Part shown: positions 60,089 through 64,000 of the stretch, piece after piece
Numbering within the stretch: position 1 is the first letter of the stretch
Layout: every line of letters begins with the position of its first letter
Assembly: GCA_938015435.1 (NCBI GenBank)
Contig: CALLPN010000001.1
Span: 124,001 to 188,000 of the forward strand
Direction: 5' to 3'
Length of the DNA stretch: 64,000 nt
DNA from: an uncultured Saprospiraceae bacterium
Lineage (GTDB): Bacteria > Bacteroidota > Bacteroidia > Chitinophagales > Saprospiraceae
Position numbers and translations under genes: made by a program
Notes under the pieces: model-generated
Database searches by the model: none
What the model was told of the DNA's origin: nothing
What the model saw: only the letters and a program-made list of their open reading frames with translations

Positions 60089-60113
60089 AAAATTCCAAAC
60101 CTCTTGGAATTTT
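60089..60113 (-). terminator. Hairpin behind the subtilase gene
   Basis: AAAATTCCAA (60089-60098) and TTGGAATTTT (60104-60113) form a perfect 10-bp stem with a 5-nt loop, 39 bp behind the subtilase stop. T runs lie on both sides. Between it and kdsA lies GAACGAGCGCGAGCGCAAG (60043-60061 area), a locally G+C-rich patch of unknown meaning. Confidence 0.75.
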
Positions 60114-60131
60114 AATTTTACTACTAACTCT

Positions 60132-60156
60132 TTCTGAATACTGCCTACTGCCTACT
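60132..60156. repeat. GAATACTGCCTACTGCC-type repeat over the subtilase stop
   Basis: On the minus strand the sequence reads AGTAGGCAGTAGGCAGTATT starting at the stop codon. It is the same CAGT-GGCA family seen at 29568-29625 behind another gene. Such motifs are short and could be chance, but the position at two gene ends is notable. Confidence 0.5.
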
Positions 60157-62419
60157 CAATAACCACCACTTTACCGATAGCTAACTTATCTCCTACTTTC
60201 GCTCTATAGATATAAGTGCCACTCTCAAGATCCTGAATGAAGATCGAATTCGACAATCCTGTTTTAACTAATATAAGCTTTCCTGATATATCGAATAGTT
60301 CTAGATTATGAATCACTCCTTCGCTAGCACTGAGTGTAAACTCGCCACTATTTGGATTAGGAGCGACATCAATATCTATCAATTGATCCGCATCATATGT
60401 AGAGGTAGGAAACACATTGACTTGCCATCCTGTCTCCACCTGACAACCGAGCGAATCAGTTACCACAACACTATAATACTGGGTAGTATCATTCCAAACT
60501 TGAGGACTTCCATCGGTAACGTCAGAAATATTATAATCTGGAGACCATAAATAGGTGCTTGGCCAATTGCTTTCCGCTATAGAATAGATACCTATACTAT
60601 CAAGTGGATTTTTACCTGACTCAGGCTGTATCAATGTATACATCCAATCGCTATAGTTTACGACTACTGAATCCATACAAATATTTCCAGCGCAGGTAAC
60701 TCCCGTCAGATAATACACTTCTTTCCTATTATAATATTCGGTAAGCTCAGGAGCAAGAATACTCGTATCACTCATCATATCTGATCCGTAGTAATTAAAG
60801 TTTCCAATACTCGTCGGTGCCGATGACCAAGTATAAGTATCTATATTTCCCGTCAACAATTGACCATCCAGAACATTGATACCCGTACTATCTAATGTAT
60901 TACATACCACAAGATCTTCACCTGCATCAACCATACAAGGCAAATCCATCGCCATCTCTACCGCAGCTAATACATCTATACGTCCATGTCCATAGTAGAA
61001 ATTAGGGACATCTAATGCCGATATATCTCCACACTGCATACTATCAACAAGTGTAACTGCTGTACACTTGATTATATTTTTAATCATATCGACTTCACCA
61101 GCGAGATCAGGATTAGCACTTATAATAAGTGCCACTGCACCAGCGACGTGCGGTCCAGCCATACTCGTTCCTCCCCAGCTATTAAATCCTCCTTGATTGT
61201 TGATAGAAAGAACATTCACTCCTGGAGCTACAATATCAGGTTTGATCCTAAAAGAACTATCTACTAATACCGGTCCGATGCTGCTAAATATAGCTTTACT
61301 ATCATCTTCTCTAGACGCTCCTACGGCAAACGAATTTTCGAATATTGCCGATGGATTACCAATAGTTCCGCAGATGTTACCATCATTCCCGGCAGAGACA
61401 ACGACTACTGTACCTGCTGCAGATAGATTATTTACCACTGTCTCCATCATGAAAAAATTATCAGGATTACAGCCTTCTATAGGTGGGCATCCCCAACTGT
61501 TGTTGATTACATGAGGTGCTCTGGTAGGATCTGGGTTGTCACCATTGATATCTGTCGGTGCTAAGAACCATTCGTAACACTCTGTATAGGTTACTGGACT
61601 CCCCCAGCCTCTATCCATATTACGACAAGCGATCCATTTGGCATCTGGCGCCACACCTATCTTGAGCGTATCATTACCTCCGATCATAGTACCCATAGTA
61701 TGCGATCCATGCGAATTATCATCACAAGGCTCAGTAATATCAAGTCCACAAGGATTATTAGCTGGATCATCATCTAGATCTCCATGCAAAGGATTAAGAC
61801 TGTGGATCGCATCATGCCAGCTGTAATCATGTATGATTGTATCTTCACTGTATCCTTGATACTTCGTCAGTATAGCAGGATTATCATAATCATACCCTGT
61901 ATCTTGACCCGCTACGATTACTCCGGCTCCTCTGAACCCCATTTCCCACACTGTATCTGCTTTGATCTGAGTGATTCCCCATTCGGCATCAGTTCTTGTC
62001 ATAGCTATGTATTCATCAGTGACGATAGGTCTAGCTACTCGCGTCTGCACATTAGGAACAATCTTGGCAATGTCGAAGTGATCTACTATATATTCCACTT
62101 GCTCTAATGTCATCCATGCTTGCATACCATTAAAAGCAAAAAACGACTGATGCTCAATTCCTTGACTACTAATATGCAATTGTAGCATTCGCTGAGATTG
62201 AGTGGCGTGCGCCGTTAGCGACTGATAAACATAATTGGCTTTATCATCTTTGGTCATCCCATTGGTCTTTCCATATAGATCTAGTTGATCAGCCATGACT
62301 ATAATACACTCTACCGTTTCTTGGCTTTCAAATTTATTAAGTAAATCCTGAGAAATAGTCTGTGCGGAAACAGTAGAACATAGCATTACTATTACTAAAA
62401 GCGATAAGAGTTTATTCAT
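60152..62419 (-). CDS. Secreted S8 subtilisin-like protease with T9SS sorting domain
   Basis: This 755-residue extracellular serine protease has a signal peptide (MNKLLSLLVIVMLCSTVSA) and an inhibitor-like pro-region to about 145. The catalytic triad is Asp173 in VAGQDTGYD, His237 in DNSHGSHTMG and Ser419 in GGTSMAGPHVAGA, with the oxyanion Asn345 in SAGNDGN. From about 490 a beta-rich region leads to a type A sorting domain (VAPNPNSGEF, DISGKLILVKT, ending GKVVVIE). The layout resembles bacillopeptidase F-like enzymes of Bacteroidota. The gene is transcribed alone. Confidence 0.94.
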   Translation of the reverse strand: MNKLLSLLVIVMLCSTVSAQTISQDLLNKFESQETVECIIVMADQLDLYGKTNGMTKDDKANYVYQSLTAHATQSQRMLQLHISSQGIEHQSFFAFNGMQAWMTLEQVEYIVDHFDIAKIVPNVQTRVARPIVTDEYIAMTRTDAEWGITQIKADTVWEMGFRGAGVIVAGQDTGYDYDNPAILTKYQGYSEDTIIHDYSWHDAIHSLNPLHGDLDDDPANNPCGLDITEPCDDNSHGSHTMGTMIGGNDTLKIGVAPDAKWIACRNMDRGWGSPVTYTECYEWFLAPTDINGDNPDPTRAPHVINNSWGCPPIEGCNPDNFFMMETVVNNLSAAGTVVVVSAGNDGNICGTIGNPSAIFENSFAVGASREDDSKAIFSSIGPVLVDSSFRIKPDIVAPGVNVLSINNQGGFNSWGGTSMAGPHVAGAVALIISANPDLAGEVDMIKNIIKCTAVTLVDSMQCGDISALDVPNFYYGHGRIDVLAAVEMAMDLPCMVDAGEDLVVCNTLDSTGINVLDGQLLTGNIDTYTWSSAPTSIGNFNYYGSDMMSDTSILAPELTEYYNRKEVYYLTGVTCAGNICMDSVVVNYSDWMYTLIQPESGKNPLDSIGIYSIAESNWPSTYLWSPDYNISDVTDGSPQVWNDTTQYYSVVVTDSLGCQVETGWQVNVFPTSTYDADQLIDIDVAPNPNSGEFTLSASEGVIHNLELFDISGKLILVKTGLSNSIFIQDLESGTYIYRAKVGDKLAIGKVVVIE

Positions 62420-63058
62420 AATTTTGTCTTTGTGAAATCGATGATATCATATTACAATTTCTTTAATATCAAATTTACTAAAACATAGGGAAATCTATAG
62501 TGCCATAGCTTACAATAGATCATTTTTTATAGATCAAAATGAAACCCAGTCATTAAGTTTGACCAAACTTACAGCTAAACGAGGAAATACAAAATCAAAG
62601 CCGTTGTATTTGTAAATATTATGACTTGAATAGTCACCGCTAGCTTAACCTTCCTATTCATTGCTAAATGTCGCTACCGCGGGGTCCGCTTTGCATTCAA
62701 CATTTAGTTGAGACTTCGTTATGCACTATTGGACACATATGATTATCTCAACTAAATGAACGATAAAGATTGAATTAGTGTGAATTGCAAAAAGCGGAGC
62801 AAAATGCTAGAACAAATAATCCCTTGTGTTTTCTACGAAAGCCACATTACAATTATTCAATGACGCAATCGCTCCATGCGTTTGTTTACGAACCCTAGAG
62901 TCTATAAAAACTAAACCCTCACAATACTTAGCAATCTTGATTCAACTAGTGTCACTAATAAAACAAGGCAAAAAAAGAGATCAAACCGAAGTCTGATCTC
63001 TATTCGATTGTTTGGGGGTCGACAATCGTGGTAATTGTGTTTGTAGGTGTTCTACTTA
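62420..63058. repeat. Gene-free 639 bp with competing inverted repeats and a dispersed repeat
   Basis: No frame looks coding. CTAAATGT (62664-62671) can pair with ACATTTAG (62700-62707), and CATTTAGTTGAGA (62701-62713) can pair perfectly with TCTCAACTAAATG (62746-62758), so the two stems exclude each other. The copy of the GCCACATTACA repeat lies at 62821-62856. CCGCGG and GTCCGCTTTGC occur near 62678-62693. Confidence 0.6.
62976..63001 (-). terminator. Rho-independent terminator of the CBS gene
   Basis: On the minus strand AGAGATCA and TGATCTCT form an 8-bp stem around a 10-nt loop, followed by TTTTTTT. It lies about 58 bp behind the stop of the CBS-domain gene. Confidence 0.8.
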
Positions 63059-63490
63059 TTATGCAGTTCTAAGCTTAGGTTCAAACGCATCTTTGTACAG
63101 AATGATATTTTCGTATTCTTTTCGGAATTCGTATTTGAGCACATCAAAAGTGGTTACAATACCAACTAATGTGTCCCCCTCCATTACTGGCAATGCGTGA
63201 AATCTATTATCTAGGAATAGTTCTGCTGCTGTACCTATTTTATCCTGAGCGCTGATTTTCACAATACATGTATTCATTATATCGGTAACGAAAGTTGTTT
63301 GTGCATCGCTTGATCTATGACTCCATAGATCATAGGTAGTTACTAGACCTATCAATTTTCCATCATCTACAACTGGCAGATGATGAATGCGATTGAGCTT
63401 AAATAATGTCTCCACATCAGAAATAGTATGCTTTGGAGATAGCGAGATTGGATTTCTCGTCATAATCGTGTGTATAGCTTCGTTCATCAT
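63059..63490 (-). CDS. Two-CBS-domain protein
   Basis: From the ATG at 63490 (MMNEAIHTIMTRNPISLSPK) the product has 143 residues; an ATG at 63526 adds 12 residues without family support. Two CBS domains are clear: the first about 10-60 (DVETLFKLNRIHHLPVVDDG, KLIGLVTTYDLW), the second about 70-125 (IGTAAELFLDNRFHALPVME, GDTLVGIVTTFDVLKYEF). Paired CBS modules bind adenine nucleotides and regulate enzymes or channels, here with no attached effector domain. It is transcribed alone with its own terminator. Confidence 0.88.
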   Translation of the reverse strand: MMNEAIHTIMTRNPISLSPKHTISDVETLFKLNRIHHLPVVDDGKLIGLVTTYDLWSHRSSDAQTTFVTDIMNTCIVKISAQDKIGTAAELFLDNRFHALPVMEGDTLVGIVTTFDVLKYEFRKEYENIILYKDAFEPKLRTA

Positions 63491-63899
63491 ACTCTTAATA
63501 TTTTGGAGATTAGCAAATAAAAACATTCATTTGCTCTAAAATAAGGAATATTGATCACAAATGCAACCAAACAGCAATATATTATATCATCCATACGCTA
63601 AACGGCGACACTTTAAGCGTTACAATTGATTGTTTTTGAGAATAATATTCCTTTCTATCTTGAGTTACTGACAATCAGGATATTATACATATTGCAATCT
63701 TAATCTCAAACTAAATAATGTACTTAAGCGCTTCTCTCTCAACTATTACCGCTCATTATTTGCCGTTTGTCTATTAATGAAGCAAGATCATCTATCACTT
63801 CGGCTTAGTTAGCTAAAGTAAATTGTACATTTGCCCACCGAATTTTTGAAACGTATCGTTAGCATACGCTAGCATTACAAAGAACCTTAGACGAGAAAT
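63491..63899. promoter_or_regulatory. Intergenic region with predicted yidC promoter
   Basis: TACATTTG (63826-63833) is an exact TAnnTTTG box on the + strand, 66 nt before the yidC ATG. No TTG lies at the -33 distance. The remainder of the region shows no coding potential. In many Bacteroidota pyrG precedes yidC; it is not here. Confidence 0.4.
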
Positions 63900-64000
63900 A
63901 TGGAACGCAATAATATCATTGCTTTTATTTTAATATTCATGACCATGATGGTGTGGTCTTACATGAATACACCATCTCAGGCCGACATAGATCGCCAAGA
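63900..64000 (+). CDS. yidC: Membrane protein insertase YidC, N-terminus (runs off the right edge)
   Basis: The ATG at 63900 opens a frame to the window edge reading MERNNIIAFILIFMTMMVWS then YMNTPSQADIDRQ. The M-x-R-N-x-I/V-I-x-x-x-L-I-F start, single membrane helix, Y/Q-M-N-x-P-S-x-A-x-x motif and following polar stretch are typical of Bacteroidota YidC, which inserts and folds inner-membrane proteins with or without SecYEG. Only 33 residues are visible, so the identification rests on this N-terminal signature. Confidence 0.75.
   Translation, partial: MERNNIIAFILIFMTMMVWSYMNTPSQADIDRQ

Noticed and set aside
1..64000. tRNA, rRNA, insertion sequence or phage integrase
   Set aside because: No T-arm-like GGTTCRANNCC with a matching acceptor stem, no rRNA-like stretches and no transposase or integrase motifs were seen by reading; a dedicated RNA search could still find a short RNA.

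Overview
The window is A+T-rich chromosomal DNA of a Bacteroidota bacterium. Several independent signals support this. Four secreted or surface proteins carry type IX secretion (T9SS) C-terminal sorting domains or a relic of one. Many lipoproteins and outer-membrane barrels lack E. coli-type context. Upstream regions repeatedly show the Bacteroidota -7 element TAnnTTTG, and ribosome binding sites are inconspicuous. gyrA is followed by a TPR protein gene, and a Bacteroidota-type yidC starts at the right edge. A marine Saprospiria/Chitinophagia-like lineage would fit, but the sequence does not prove it. No tRNA, rRNA, CRISPR array, phage or complete insertion sequence was seen.

Layout: 1-7.7 kb is housekeeping (TPR protein end, gyrA, two outer-membrane barrels, purB). 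9.0-14.2 kb is a possible lipid/amino-acid locus on the + strand: an alpha-oxoamine synthase of the serine palmitoyltransferase/cysteate acyltransferase type, a two-domain VOC protein, a DUF4403/TULIP-like protein and a CSAD/GAD-like PLP decarboxylase. 14.4-20.7 kb (minus) holds a lipoprotein, a GNAT enzyme, a membrane-protein gene broken by a 1-nt frameshift, and a very large M43 metalloprotease with PKD domains and an A-B-A-B set of Cys-rich repeats. 21.2-25.5 kb is an accessory-looking trio: DUF1266-TPR protein, an unknown protein and a DUF6891 protein. 25.6-33.9 kb has small envelope proteins, a DUF5916 protein, an S41 protease, a NAPE-PLD-like hydrolase and a compact ECF sigma operon. 34-41.4 kb has a serine-hydrolase lipoprotein, DoxX, rlmF, a secreted GH10 xylanase and a nitrilase-PH-GNAT operon. 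41.7-49.4 kb (minus) is mostly lipoproteins plus an M48 protease and an unusually long Cys/Met-type PLP enzyme. 49.6-57.3 kb is metabolic and redox: an FAD protein, DoxX, YjjG-type nucleotidase, MsrA, thiamine-binding protein, hydrolase, a lone cytochrome oxidase subunit III and a TlpA-like thioredoxin. 57.5-64 kb has a barrel, kdsA, a secreted subtilase, a CBS protein and the start of yidC.

The least ordinary content lies between genes. There is a roughly 170-bp degenerate repeat present twice, directly behind two + strand stop codons. There is a dense palindrome cluster at 4.44-4.66 kb with two tandem hairpins whose stems differ by paired changes. A short GCCACATT-containing repeat recurs at about 4.5, 54.6 and 62.8 kb, nested hairpins begin at the stop codon of the DUF5916 gene, and CAGTCGGCA/CAGTAGGCA-type repeats lie at gene ends. 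Of the gene modules, the 9.0-14.2 kb and 21.2-25.5 kb groups are the best candidates for undescribed biology.
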